Shown piece after piece: positions 46,556 to 54,035 of a DNA stretch of 64,000 bases. The position numbers and the translations under genes are program-made. Source of the stretch: UBA5429 sp942493315 (GTDB taxonomy: Bacteria > Bacteroidota > Bacteroidia > Bacteroidales > WCHB1-69); NCBI GenBank assembly GCA_942493315.1, contig OW818690.1, positions 992,001 to 1,056,000 on the forward strand. Direction: 5' to 3'. Position 1 is the first letter of the stretch. Every line of letters begins with the position of its first letter. The notes below the pieces were generated by a model. It did not search any database and was not told where the DNA came from. It worked only from the letters and a program-made list of their open reading frames with translations.

Positions 46556-47326
46556 TTATTCCCGTCTTTTGTCCTTCGTCCAGTTCCACTCTATAGTACT
46601 GTTCATCCCTTCTACTTTTGTTTCGATGTTGTCGGGGAGGGTGGGAAAGAAATCCAGGCCGGAGAATTTTTCTATGCTGTCTATGGAAACAGCGAACGAT
46701 TGTAATGATTGGCTGGAGCTTTCATTCGGAAGGATAAAGCCGATCCCTTTGATACCGGGTTCGGTGTAGTCGAGGATCACCTTGAAGTAGTATTTAGGAA
46801 CAGAAACCTGGCTATGCCCTATTGTTGGCAAATTAGGAGTAAGGATGGGTCCTGTTACGATGTAGATCTTCTCGTTTGCCACGGCCCAGTCCCGCATCAG
46901 ATCCTCCAGTTTTTTCCAGATACCGCGGTTAAAGCCGGGTTTCTGCGGACTCATATTGCTATAGTAGAAGCTCTCTTTCATGGTGATTTCCGACCAACCC
47001 ATATCGGCAGCGGGAGCCAGATGACCACGATCGTAACCCGATTTTGCATAGTCAGCATCATCAGCAGTGCCGGTTTTCACATCAGGATCTTTCATGAAGT
47101 GGTTATCTCTTTTGAACTTCCCAACGGTTTCCTCTTTGGTCAGATCGTATGCCACCCATGCGGGTTGTTTCTGGATATCATCATACAGCAGCGCAAATCC
47201 GGTATGATACACCACATTATCGCACGCCCCCGTTTTCGGAATCTCCAACCGATCCAGCAACAGAAAAGACATCAGGAGTAGAGCAAGACAGATAAGTAAA
47301 AGTTTCCAGGTTTTCATGAGGTTCAT
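46556..47326 (-). CDS. NucA/EndoG-type DNA/RNA non-specific endonuclease
   Basis: 256 residues (or 253 if the second ATG is used). An N-terminal hydrophobic segment (~8-25) acts as signal or membrane anchor. The beta-beta-alpha-metal active site is visible: DRGHLAPAADM with the catalytic His102, then YYSNMSPQKPGFNRGIWKKLE containing the metal-binding Asn. The family degrades single- and double-stranded nucleic acids with Mg2+. Export points to nutrient scavenging or destruction of foreign DNA. No immunity protein is adjacent, consistent with an extracytoplasmic enzyme. Its promoter box TATCTTTG is 15 bases upstream. Confidence 0.93.
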   Translation of the reverse strand: MNLMKTWKLLLICLALLLMSFLLLDRLEIPKTGACDNVVYHTGFALLYDDIQKQPAWVAYDLTKEETVGKFKRDNHFMKDPDVKTGTADDADYAKSGYDRGHLAPAADMGWSEITMKESFYYSNMSPQKPGFNRGIWKKLEDLMRDWAVANEKIYIVTGPILTPNLPTIGHSQVSVPKYYFKVILDYTEPGIKGIGFILPNESSSQSLQSFAVSIDSIEKFSGLDFFPTLPDNIETKVEGMNSTIEWNWTKDKRRE

Positions 47327-47340
47327 TTTTATTTAGGATG

Positions 47341-47348
47341 CAAAGATA
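47341..47348 (-). promoter_or_regulatory. Promoter -7 box for the endonuclease gene
   Basis: CAAAGATA reads TATCTTTG on the minus strand. Confidence 0.5.
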
Positions 47349-47399
47349 GGGAATAATGTGCTCATTGAGTTTTAGTTTTTGGGTTTAAGGTCTTAGTTT

Positions 47400-47800
47400 C
47401 ATTATTCATTTTTCATTCGCCCTTCGCCCTTAGCCATTCGCCCTAATAGAACACAGATGACACTGATTAAACAGATTAATTTGTTGAAAGGTTTAATGTT
47501 TAAAGGTTTAAAGGTTGAACGCTTCGCTGTTTAAAGGTTGAAGGTTTAAAAAAACTGAAACCTAAAACCCAATACCCAAAACCTGACAGCTGAAACCTGA
47601 TAGCTAAAACCCAAAACCTAAAACCCAAAACCTGATAACTGAAACCTGATAGCTGAAACCTGAAACCTGAAACCTATTCAATTAGCTTATTATTAAAATG
47701 CCGCGAATACGAATTAATTATTCAATATTCATTTGTCCTTTTTATTTCACAGTGGAACACAGTGGTTGCACAATGTAACACAGTGATTTTTTCATTATTC
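47400..47800. repeat. Repeat mosaic, partly duplicate of 43939-44060
   Basis: Starts with heptamers TCGCCCT/TAGCCAT (47420-47455). Then comes the 83-base block at 47499-47581 shared with 43939-44021, followed by AAACCTG/ATAGCTG heptamers (47582-47680) and AACACAGTGGTTGCACAATG (47755). Confidence 0.85.
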
Positions 47801-47809
47801 ATTTTTCAT

Positions 47810-47817
47810 TACTTTTG
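47810..47817 (+). promoter_or_regulatory. Promoter -7 box for the small-protein/TonB receptor operon
   Basis: TACTTTTG, 29 bases before the ATG at 47847. Confidence 0.5.
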
Positions 47818-47846
47818 TACTCCCGTAGCATCAAAAAAAGTTTAAG

Positions 47847-48197
47847 GTGAATCGAATTAATAGAAGTTTGGAATGGCATAAATGGAAGAATATACTGCTC
47901 AAAAGTTTTTCTATCTATTTGATATTTTCCATACTATCACCTTCATTATTGAAGTTGGAACACCATCACGAGCATTTTGTTTGTCATGCAAAACAGGAAA
48001 AACATATTCATTCCTGGCATCCAAAATGTGAGGTTTGTGATTTTGAATTCTCTTTTTTCGCTGAACATAATGCCATCATCAGTTTCGATGCACAACCTAT
48101 TTATGTTGAAAAAACAGTTGAAATACAACAACGGGTTGATCTTCAAAACCCTATTTACACTTTTTTACTTCGTGCTCCACCTGCGAACTTCATTTAA
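47847..48197 (+). CDS. Small His/Cys-rich anchored protein ahead of TonB receptor
   Basis: 116 residues. One hydrophobic segment (~18-36, SFSIYLIFSILSPSLL) is followed at once by a metal-ligand-rich patch, HHHEHFVCH...HIHSWHPKCEVCDF (seven His and three Cys within ~35 residues). The family is not firmly recognised, but short proteins of this kind often precede TonB-dependent receptors for Zn or Cu in Bacteroidota. The gene lies 47 bases before the receptor gene and shares its promoter. A role in binding zinc or copper in the periplasm, or sensing it, is the likely reading. Confidence 0.65.
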   Translation: MNRINRSLEWHKWKNILLKSFSIYLIFSILSPSLLKLEHHHEHFVCHAKQEKHIHSWHPKCEVCDFEFSFFAEHNAIISFDAQPIYVEKTVEIQQRVDLQNPIYTFLLRAPPANFI

Positions 48198-48244
48198 TTA
48201 AACTATAAATAAATCCATTATTTTTTTACTTAAATCGAAGTGTA

Positions 48245-50497
48245 ATGAAACAAATAACTTTCATATTTGCGCTCGTATGTTTGATTTGGCATACGAATGC
48301 TCAAAATAAAATTTCAGGCTTTGTCACTACCCAAGATCAAACGCCACTTTATGGGGCGGTGATCTCCATTCCTGAACTTAACAAATCTACTATCTCCGAT
48401 TCAAAAGGGTATTATGAAATTTCCAATATTCCCAATGGATCATTAAAAATTCAGGTTTCCTATCTGGGATATGCTACCTATATCGAAACTTATGTTCTGG
48501 AGGGAAACGGAATCAAACACAATATTACCATGCAGCAAACAGCTATCGCGGTGGAAGAGATTGTGGTTTCCGGAGGTTACCTCAAAACACAACATGATAA
48601 TGCCGTAAAAATTGATCTTTTAAAAATCAATCCCCTTACCAATAAAGCTACGCCTAACCTGTCCGAGTTGCTCACACGTGTACCCGGAGTGGATATGATC
48701 TCTAAGGGAAATGGTGTCGCAAAGCCTGTGATCCGGGGACTCTCTATGAACGATATTCTGATCCTCAACAATGGTGTCCGCAATGAAAACTACCAGTATT
48801 CCAGTCACCATCCACTGGGGTTGGACGAGTTTGGCATTGAAGATGTGGAGGTGATCAAAGGTCCTGCATCATTGATCTACGGATCCGATGCTATTGGGGG
48901 AGTTGTGAATTTTATCAAAGAGAAACCGGCACCTGTGGGCTCCGTTATGGGTGATTATAATCTGCAGTTGTTTTCCAATTCGTTAGGAGTCAATCAAAGT
49001 CTGGGGATTAAAGGAGCCGGAAAACATGTTTTTGGAGGGATTAGATTCGGACATAAAAACCATGCCGACTACCTGCAAGGGGGTGGTGCTTTGGTTCCCA
49101 ATACCCGCTTCAATGAGTATTCTCTTAAAACAAATATTGGTTTTACCGGAAAAATCGGAGTTTTTAAGTTGTACTACGATTATATTCAGGAAAACTTAGG
49201 GCTGGCGGAAGATGAAGCGATCGAATCGATCACGGAAAGAGGGTGGATTCCTCAAATCTGGTATCAAAAATTCAATACCCATCTGCTCTCTTCTCAGAAT
49301 AAAATTTTCTTAGGCAAATCAATACTCGATGTGAATGCTGCCATACAACAAACCGAGTTGATGCATGCAGAAGAAGCGGAAGAGGTGGAGATCGAAATGC
49401 AACTCAGAACCATCACTTATGAAATCAAGTTGAAATTGCCATCTTCTCAAAAATCTGATTATATTTTAGGTTTTCAAGGTTTTAACCAAAGAAATCTGAA
49501 TATTAATGACCGGGAGGTGCAACTCTTGCCAAATGCGATCACCAGCAACTATTCTGTTTTTGGATTGTTCCAGAGAACGTTCTTTAAAAAACTATCTGTA
49601 CAGGCGGGGATTCGGTACGATTGGAAAAGGATGATGATCCAAAGTGTGGGAATCGCTTTAGATACCAACACTTACAGACCCTCTTTCAACAAAGATTTCA
49701 GCAGTTTCAGTGGTTCTTTGGGATCCACGTATCATATCAACAACAAACTATTAGTGCGTGCCAATATTGCCTCTGCTTACAGAACACCCAATTTAGCTGA
49801 ATTAACCTCCAAAGGGCAACATGAACTCCGTTTTGAAGTGGGTAATGCTTATCTTAAACCGGAACAATCCTGGGAAGGGGATGTTAGCATGCACTATCAT
49901 ATTGACAACCTATCTATTGATGTCGCAGCCTTTTACAATCATATCAACGATTTTATTTATATTGCACCAACCGGTACCACAACCACTGATGGGATTAGTA
50001 TTTACAAATATTTACAAAACGATTCCTATCTATATGGAGGGGAAACGGGGTTTCATTTTCATCCCAAAAACCACAAATGGTTCTGCATAGAAGGCACTTA
50101 CGCCATGGTGATTGGAAAGCAAACCAATGGAGATTATTTGCCATTCATACCTGCACATAAGGTCAAAGTGGAAATCAGAGTAGAAAAGGAAAAACTATGG
50201 AGGTTCCATGATGTTTTTGCTGCGATCAACAATCAGTCTGTCTTTGCACAAAACAGACCCGCTCCCGATGAAGAAGCCACAAAAGGATACGCTCTCTTTG
50301 ATTTCAGTTTTGGAGGACAACTCAAAGCCCGAAATCAGCGCATCACATTGGTGTTTAGCATTAATAATATTTTAGACACCAAATACATAGATCATCTCTC
50401 CACTTTAAAAGAGGTGAACCTCTTCAACCCGGGCAGAAATTTTGTTTTGACTGTAAAAGTTCCGTTTGCAATGAAAGGCTTAGGTATTAGTTATTAG
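48245..50497 (+). CDS. TonB-dependent outer-membrane receptor
   Basis: 750 residues. Signal peptide (~1-19); a carboxypeptidase-regulatory-like beta domain (~22-105, ISGFVTTQDQTPLYGAVISI); a plug (~120-235 with VPGVDMISKG, VIRGLSMNDILILNNGV, VEVIKGPASLIYGSDAIGGVVNF); and a 22-strand-type barrel ending in an aromatic-containing C-terminus (KGLGISY). It imports a bound ligand across the outer membrane using TonB-ExbBD energy. The barrel is small and there is no SusD partner, so a metal or metal complex is more likely than a glycan. The His/Cys-rich gene upstream points the same way. Confidence 0.93.
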   Translation: MKQITFIFALVCLIWHTNAQNKISGFVTTQDQTPLYGAVISIPELNKSTISDSKGYYEISNIPNGSLKIQVSYLGYATYIETYVLEGNGIKHNITMQQTAIAVEEIVVSGGYLKTQHDNAVKIDLLKINPLTNKATPNLSELLTRVPGVDMISKGNGVAKPVIRGLSMNDILILNNGVRNENYQYSSHHPLGLDEFGIEDVEVIKGPASLIYGSDAIGGVVNFIKEKPAPVGSVMGDYNLQLFSNSLGVNQSLGIKGAGKHVFGGIRFGHKNHADYLQGGGALVPNTRFNEYSLKTNIGFTGKIGVFKLYYDYIQENLGLAEDEAIESITERGWIPQIWYQKFNTHLLSSQNKIFLGKSILDVNAAIQQTELMHAEEAEEVEIEMQLRTITYEIKLKLPSSQKSDYILGFQGFNQRNLNINDREVQLLPNAITSNYSVFGLFQRTFFKKLSVQAGIRYDWKRMMIQSVGIALDTNTYRPSFNKDFSSFSGSLGSTYHINNKLLVRANIASAYRTPNLAELTSKGQHELRFEVGNAYLKPEQSWEGDVSMHYHIDNLSIDVAAFYNHINDFIYIAPTGTTTTDGISIYKYLQNDSYLYGGETGFHFHPKNHKWFCIEGTYAMVIGKQTNGDYLPFIPAHKVKVEIRVEKEKLWRFHDVFAAINNQSVFAQNRPAPDEEATKGYALFDFSFGGQLKARNQRITLVFSINNILDTKYIDHLSTLKEVNLFNPGRNFVLTVKVPFAMKGLGISY

Positions 50498-50514
50498 ATT
50501 TTTCATTTGCCTTT

Positions 50515-50750
50515 CGCCCTTCGCCTTTTGCCTAATGGAACACAGATGACACAGATTGAACTGATTTACACAGATTAGTTTAGTCGAAATAACATAATTT
50601 TAATTAGATTTGAATCTAAATAAAATATGTATTATCTAAACAATCATTAAAAAAGAAAAAAATTTTTCAAAAATGAATTAAAAATTTTTGTGAAAAAAGA
50701 TCTGTGGCAATCTGTTTTATCAGTGTCATCTGTGTTCCATTATGGCGAAA
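50515..50750. repeat. Long-arm palindromic element
   Basis: Left arm TAATGGAACACAGATGACAC with AGATTGAACTGATTT (50532-50567); right arm AATCTGTTTTATCAGTGTCATCTGTGTTCCATTA (50709-50743). The arms are inverted copies of ~34 bases with few mismatches around a ~140-base AT-rich centre. Fragments of the arm also occur at 47452 and 7603. Confidence 0.8.
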
Positions 50751-50851
50751 GGTGCGGGGAAGGGGAAAAGTTGAAAGGAACAAAAAGCCCCTGTCCCTTT
50801 CCCCCTGTCCCTTTCCCCTAATTAGCATATTATCTCATTAGCTTATTATTT

Positions 50852-51010
50852 TGGGCGTTCCGGCACCATCCAACGCACTATTCCACCCTGCTGCCGTCGG
50901 GCTTTCCAGGGGTCCGCTTCGCTCCCGTACTTCGCTGCACTTCGCTTAAGATGACTCATCCCAAATCGGATCAATCATCGCGGCGCTCGTTCCAGCTCGT
51001 ACCGCTTCGC
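50852..51010 (+). repeat. GC-rich intergenic repeat, diverged copy 4
   Basis: GGGCGTTCCGGCACC...CTGCCGTCGGGCTTTCCAGG...GTACTTCGCTGCACTTCGC shares the GGGC-TTCC and GTCGG-CT-CC framework with 19520-19722. It is diverged after that (GGCGCTCGTTCCAGCTCG). No credible gene. Confidence 0.6.
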
Positions 51011-51150
51011 GCCCTTCCAATCCCTAACGCGAAAAACCTCCGGTTTTGTAGTGAATAGTGAATAGTTAATAGTGAATAGTAATGCTAATTGGCTAGTATT
51101 TCGCAATTTGAAAGTCTGTGGTCGGTAGTCCGTTGTCCGTAGTCTTTTCT

Positions 51151-51325
51151 CAGCTCCGTAGGAGTGCGATCTTTGTAGCAGATGATTGGCGTTGTGATGA
51201 TTCAGAGGGGCGGAGCCCTGAGATCTTAAATAATGAAAAATGATACATATCAGGGCTAACGCCCCTTTTGTGGTTTGTGGGGATCGCATTTTCTACAAAG
51301 ATCACAGGGCTAACGCCCCTGATAA
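51151..51325. repeat. Palindromic intergenic repeat (CTCCGTAGGAG type)
   Basis: GCGATCTTTGTAG (51167) is mirrored by CTACAAAGATC (51292). Nested inside, GGGGCGGAGCCCTGA (51211) is mirrored by TCAGGGCTAACGCCCC (51250), and CAGGGCTAACGCCCCTG is repeated at 51306. The AGCTCCGTAGGAG start resembles a repeat I associate with Bacteroidota intergenic regions. Confidence 0.7.
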
Positions 51326-51359
51326 AAAATCGAAGCGCCGGGGCCACATGTACTTAACT

Positions 51360-51441
51360 CAAAGGTCGTTGAGTAGAAGCGCCTTTACGATAGATGAATG
51401 AATCGAAGAAATAAATAGCTTCGTATCGAAACGCCGGTGCC
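51360..51441 (+). repeat. Second copy of the 7103-7184 element
   Basis: AAGGTCGTTGAGTAGAAGCG...CTTTACGATAGATGAATGAATCG...CTTCGTATCGAAACGCCG matches the reverse complement of 7103-7184 with only a few differences over ~80 bases. Confidence 0.85.
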
Positions 51442-51452
51442 ATTGCCTATTT

Positions 51453-51683
51453 GAAACTTCCCGGAGGTTATTTGATAATTGCCGGAGGCTATTTGATGAT
51501 TGCCGGAGGCTATTTGATAATTGCCGGAGGCTATTTGATAATTGCCTGTGGCTATTTGATAATTGCCGGTCGCTATTTGATAATGTCGGGAGGCTATTTG
51601 ATAATTGCCGGAGGCTATTTGATAATTGCCGGAGGTTATTTGATAATGGAGGATCGCTATTTGATAATGGTGGGTGGCTAAAT
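51453..51683. repeat. Tandem array of ~11 units of 21 bp, second family
   Basis: Unit about TATTTGATAATTGCCGGAGGC. Variation is concentrated in the G-rich third (GCCGGAGGC, GCCTGTGGC, GCCGGTCGC, GTCGGGAGGC, GGAGGATCGC). It starts 12 bases after the dispersed repeat at 51360-51441. As in the array at 6475, unit length and copy number are 21 and about 11, yet the sequence is unrelated. Confidence 0.92.
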
Positions 51684-51779
51684 GAGGTCTATTCAATAAA
51701 TGGTGTCAAATAGGATAATTATGAAATAATCGGGTATAAAAAAGTTTTTAAATTATTGATTTGAATGGTATATTTTTTT

Positions 51780-51787
51780 TATATTTG
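51780..51787 (+). promoter_or_regulatory. Promoter -7 box for the SHOCT gene
   Basis: TATATTTG with TTTG at 51760-51763 as -33 element; the ATG is 72 bases downstream. Confidence 0.6.
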
Positions 51788-51858
51788 CTTTTTAAAATCG
51801 GATGAAACTGAAATTCAAAAGAATAAAATCGAATTAATAACAATAAAAACTTTAAATT

Positions 51859-52140
51859 ATGAAAGTAATGTCAATTATTGGGATCGTATGGTTTTCAATA
51901 TCATTTTTATTTATCATGACATTTTTAAACACCAACATGCCTGCAGCAGCGGGTTGGGGATTAATGGGAATGATGTATGCCATCCCTTTTTCTATTGTTG
52001 GACTTGTCAAATCTAATCAATCTACAAAGACCAAAACCAATGCTACTCAGGAATTGCTCAACCTTTTCGAACTCAAAGAAAAAGGAGTCATTACCGAAGA
52101 GGAATTCCTGTCCATGAAAATGGATTTATTGGGGAGGTAG
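51859..52140 (+). CDS. Two-segment membrane protein with SHOCT domain
   Basis: 93 residues. Two membrane segments (~5-22, IIGIVWFSISFLFIMTFL, and ~31-51, GWGLMGMMYAIPFSIVGLV) precede a short linker. A C-terminal SHOCT helix pair follows at ~64-91 (ELLNLFELKEKGVITEEEFLSMK). SHOCT is a short oligomerisation-type motif at the ends of many membrane or secreted proteins; the role of this protein is unknown. Its own promoter box is upstream. It starts about 170 bases after the 21-bp array. Confidence 0.8.
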   Translation: MKVMSIIGIVWFSISFLFIMTFLNTNMPAAAGWGLMGMMYAIPFSIVGLVKSNQSTKTKTNATQELLNLFELKEKGVITEEEFLSMKMDLLGR

Positions 52141-52151
52141 GGATTGGAAGA

Positions 52152-52310
52152 GTGAGGGGGATTAAAGATAAAGGAGTAGTAGTAATCCATAATCGAGTGG
52201 AAGAAACACACTATCAATGTGAGATTGACATAGAGGGAGCAGTAGAAAGGCTTGATCTGCTGATAGAAACCCATGAGCGAATGGATAATTGCCTAGATCA
52301 ACTGTTATAG
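52152..52310 (+). CDS. Possible 52-residue acidic protein
   Basis: GTG 52152 to TAG 52310. The peptide is protein-like: mixed hydrophobic and charged (GVVVIHNRVEETHYQCEIDIEG, then LDLLIETHERMDNCLDQLL), with no low complexity. There is no ATG, and the frame extends upstream into the SHOCT gene, so the start is uncertain. It may be a small downstream gene, or the remnant of a larger one. 52311-52593 holds no gene; ACTAAT...ATTAGT (52388-52413) is a weak hairpin. Confidence 0.3.
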   Translation: MRGIKDKGVVVIHNRVEETHYQCEIDIEGAVERLDLLIETHERMDNCLDQLL

Positions 52311-52593
52311 GTTTAAGTAGGTGGTCTATATCCGTAAGCGAGTTGCTTCTGGGATAGTTGGGTATGTATGGGAAAAAGTCTTGTTACTAATTAGTTTTTT
52401 CAAAAATTAGTTGATCATTTTGTCGAGGATTTAGGAGGTTTAACTGCATCTAGAATATTAAAATTTTAAAATTTTAATTTATTGCAGAGTTTATCTTTTA
52501 AAAAAAAAATACAAGAAAAGTAAATGGGATTTTGTGAAATAATTTTACATTTCTTAAAAAATCTAGTATCAGATTATTGTGCATTTTAATAAA

Positions 52594-54024
52594 TCATTTT
52601 ATTTTTATTTCAGGCATTCTAGTTTTAAATTCAGGATCTATATTATGGCATTGTTCTTTGATAATGCCTCGGCGTAAAATTGCAGGCTGTAAACAATAAT
52701 CATTAAATTCTGCTAAATTTACATCTTCATGTTTTGTCCAATGAGGAAATAAAAGTTTCATATAAGCTGTTGTAATTCTTTTAACAGCATTTAAATCACG
52801 TATATCTGCATTTAATTCATATGAAACTAGTTCGTCAAATAATAAATTATATTGGTTTTGTGTTCTCAAAGAATGGAGAATTTCTGAGAAATATTCAACG
52901 TTAATTGTCCATCCTTTAAAAATCATACTACTTTTGATTCTTGGTAATTTCCATCCTTCAATAAAACAATGAAAACGGTCTAATAATGCCGATTCTCGAA
53001 AATTTAAAGGCAAAGAATCAAAATAACGATTTGATATTGGGAATCGTTCTTGGTTTAAAGGAATATTTCCCATTAAAATTAAACCACATTCTGACGAGAA
53101 TTCATTATTATCTATTGTTGTTTTACCACTTTCCAGATATGACTTTAATGCTGCTTGTATTTCTGAAGGTTCCTGAAATACAATAGTTTGTATTTCATCA
53201 AAAGCAGTAAAATCATGATTTTTAAAAATTCCATTTTGTTGCTTTTGTTTATCAAAAAATAATTTAGCACGTGTAACTTTTCCACCACTAACTAACCATC
53301 CATATTTTGATAGATTTCCAAAAACATATGATTTTCCAGTTCCTTTAGGAGCTAACTCAATTACATTAAGACGTGGTTCAATAAAAATCAGCATACGTGT
53401 TAGAAATTCTAATTTAAATGCTATACTGTCAAATCCTTGACTATCGTATTCCATAGCCGATAATAGAACATCTATCCATTCATTTGTTGTAAAATGAGTC
53501 CGGGCTTCCTTGAAAAAATCTAAATCAACTGACTTATAGGGTTTAAATGGTTTATAATCTACCATTTCTATATGGTTTTTTTTACCATCTTCATCAGGTA
53601 AGACACAAAGTTTGATTATACCCCATTGCTCGCCATCTATTAATGTTCCCTTATGTTTTGAATATACATATTCGGGTATTTGGCCTTCATTTGTTTTAAT
53701 TCCTAAATCAGGAATTCCAAAACGACGAATACCTTTTACTAAATCAATATAGATAATAAATCTTGACAATAACACAACTTCTTCACCACTACCTAATTTA
53801 TCTTTTACTTCCTCTGCTTTTTTAGGAATTACATTATCAAGAAAGTTAGTAAGATTGTTTTTATCAACTGCTCCTTCTTCATTTATAAATTTTTTTAAAA
53901 TAAAATCTTTAACAAAAGACGGAAGATTGCGCCCTACAAATAAACTATTTGTTGAAGAAGGATCCTTATAAATTGCCATTGAGGCAAAGTATATTTTAAT
54001 TTTTTCACTTATTATACTATTCAT
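52594..54024 (-). CDS. brxL: BREX protein BrxL (AAA+ core, no protease domain seen)
   Basis: 476 residues. The N-terminal block FVGRNLPSFVKDFILKKF and GIPDLGIKTNEGQIPEYVY are BrxL hallmarks. The AAA+ core has Walker A APKGTGKS at 225-232 and Walker B FTAFDE near 272-277, then LILMGNIPLN and the arginine-containing RESALLDRFHCFIEGW. The protein ends about 40 residues after the ATPase lid. I see no Lon-type Ser-Lys protease domain, unlike the ~650-700-residue form of type 1 BREX. The short form may be standard for this BREX type. BrxL forms DNA-binding ring complexes and is needed for phage exclusion in characterised systems. Last gene of the operon, 12 bases after pglZ. Confidence 0.93.
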   Translation of the reverse strand: MNSIISEKIKIYFASMAIYKDPSSTNSLFVGRNLPSFVKDFILKKFINEEGAVDKNNLTNFLDNVIPKKAEEVKDKLGSGEEVVLLSRFIIYIDLVKGIRRFGIPDLGIKTNEGQIPEYVYSKHKGTLIDGEQWGIIKLCVLPDEDGKKNHIEMVDYKPFKPYKSVDLDFFKEARTHFTTNEWIDVLLSAMEYDSQGFDSIAFKLEFLTRMLIFIEPRLNVIELAPKGTGKSYVFGNLSKYGWLVSGGKVTRAKLFFDKQKQQNGIFKNHDFTAFDEIQTIVFQEPSEIQAALKSYLESGKTTIDNNEFSSECGLILMGNIPLNQERFPISNRYFDSLPLNFRESALLDRFHCFIEGWKLPRIKSSMIFKGWTINVEYFSEILHSLRTQNQYNLLFDELVSYELNADIRDLNAVKRITTAYMKLLFPHWTKHEDVNLAEFNDYCLQPAILRRGIIKEQCHNIDPEFKTRMPEIKIK

Positions 54025-54035
54025 AATTAATTATT

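Noticed and set aside
51385..51696. Repetitive frames over the second 21-bp array
   Set aside because: Same reason as the first array; start codons are chance and the frames run into other repeats.
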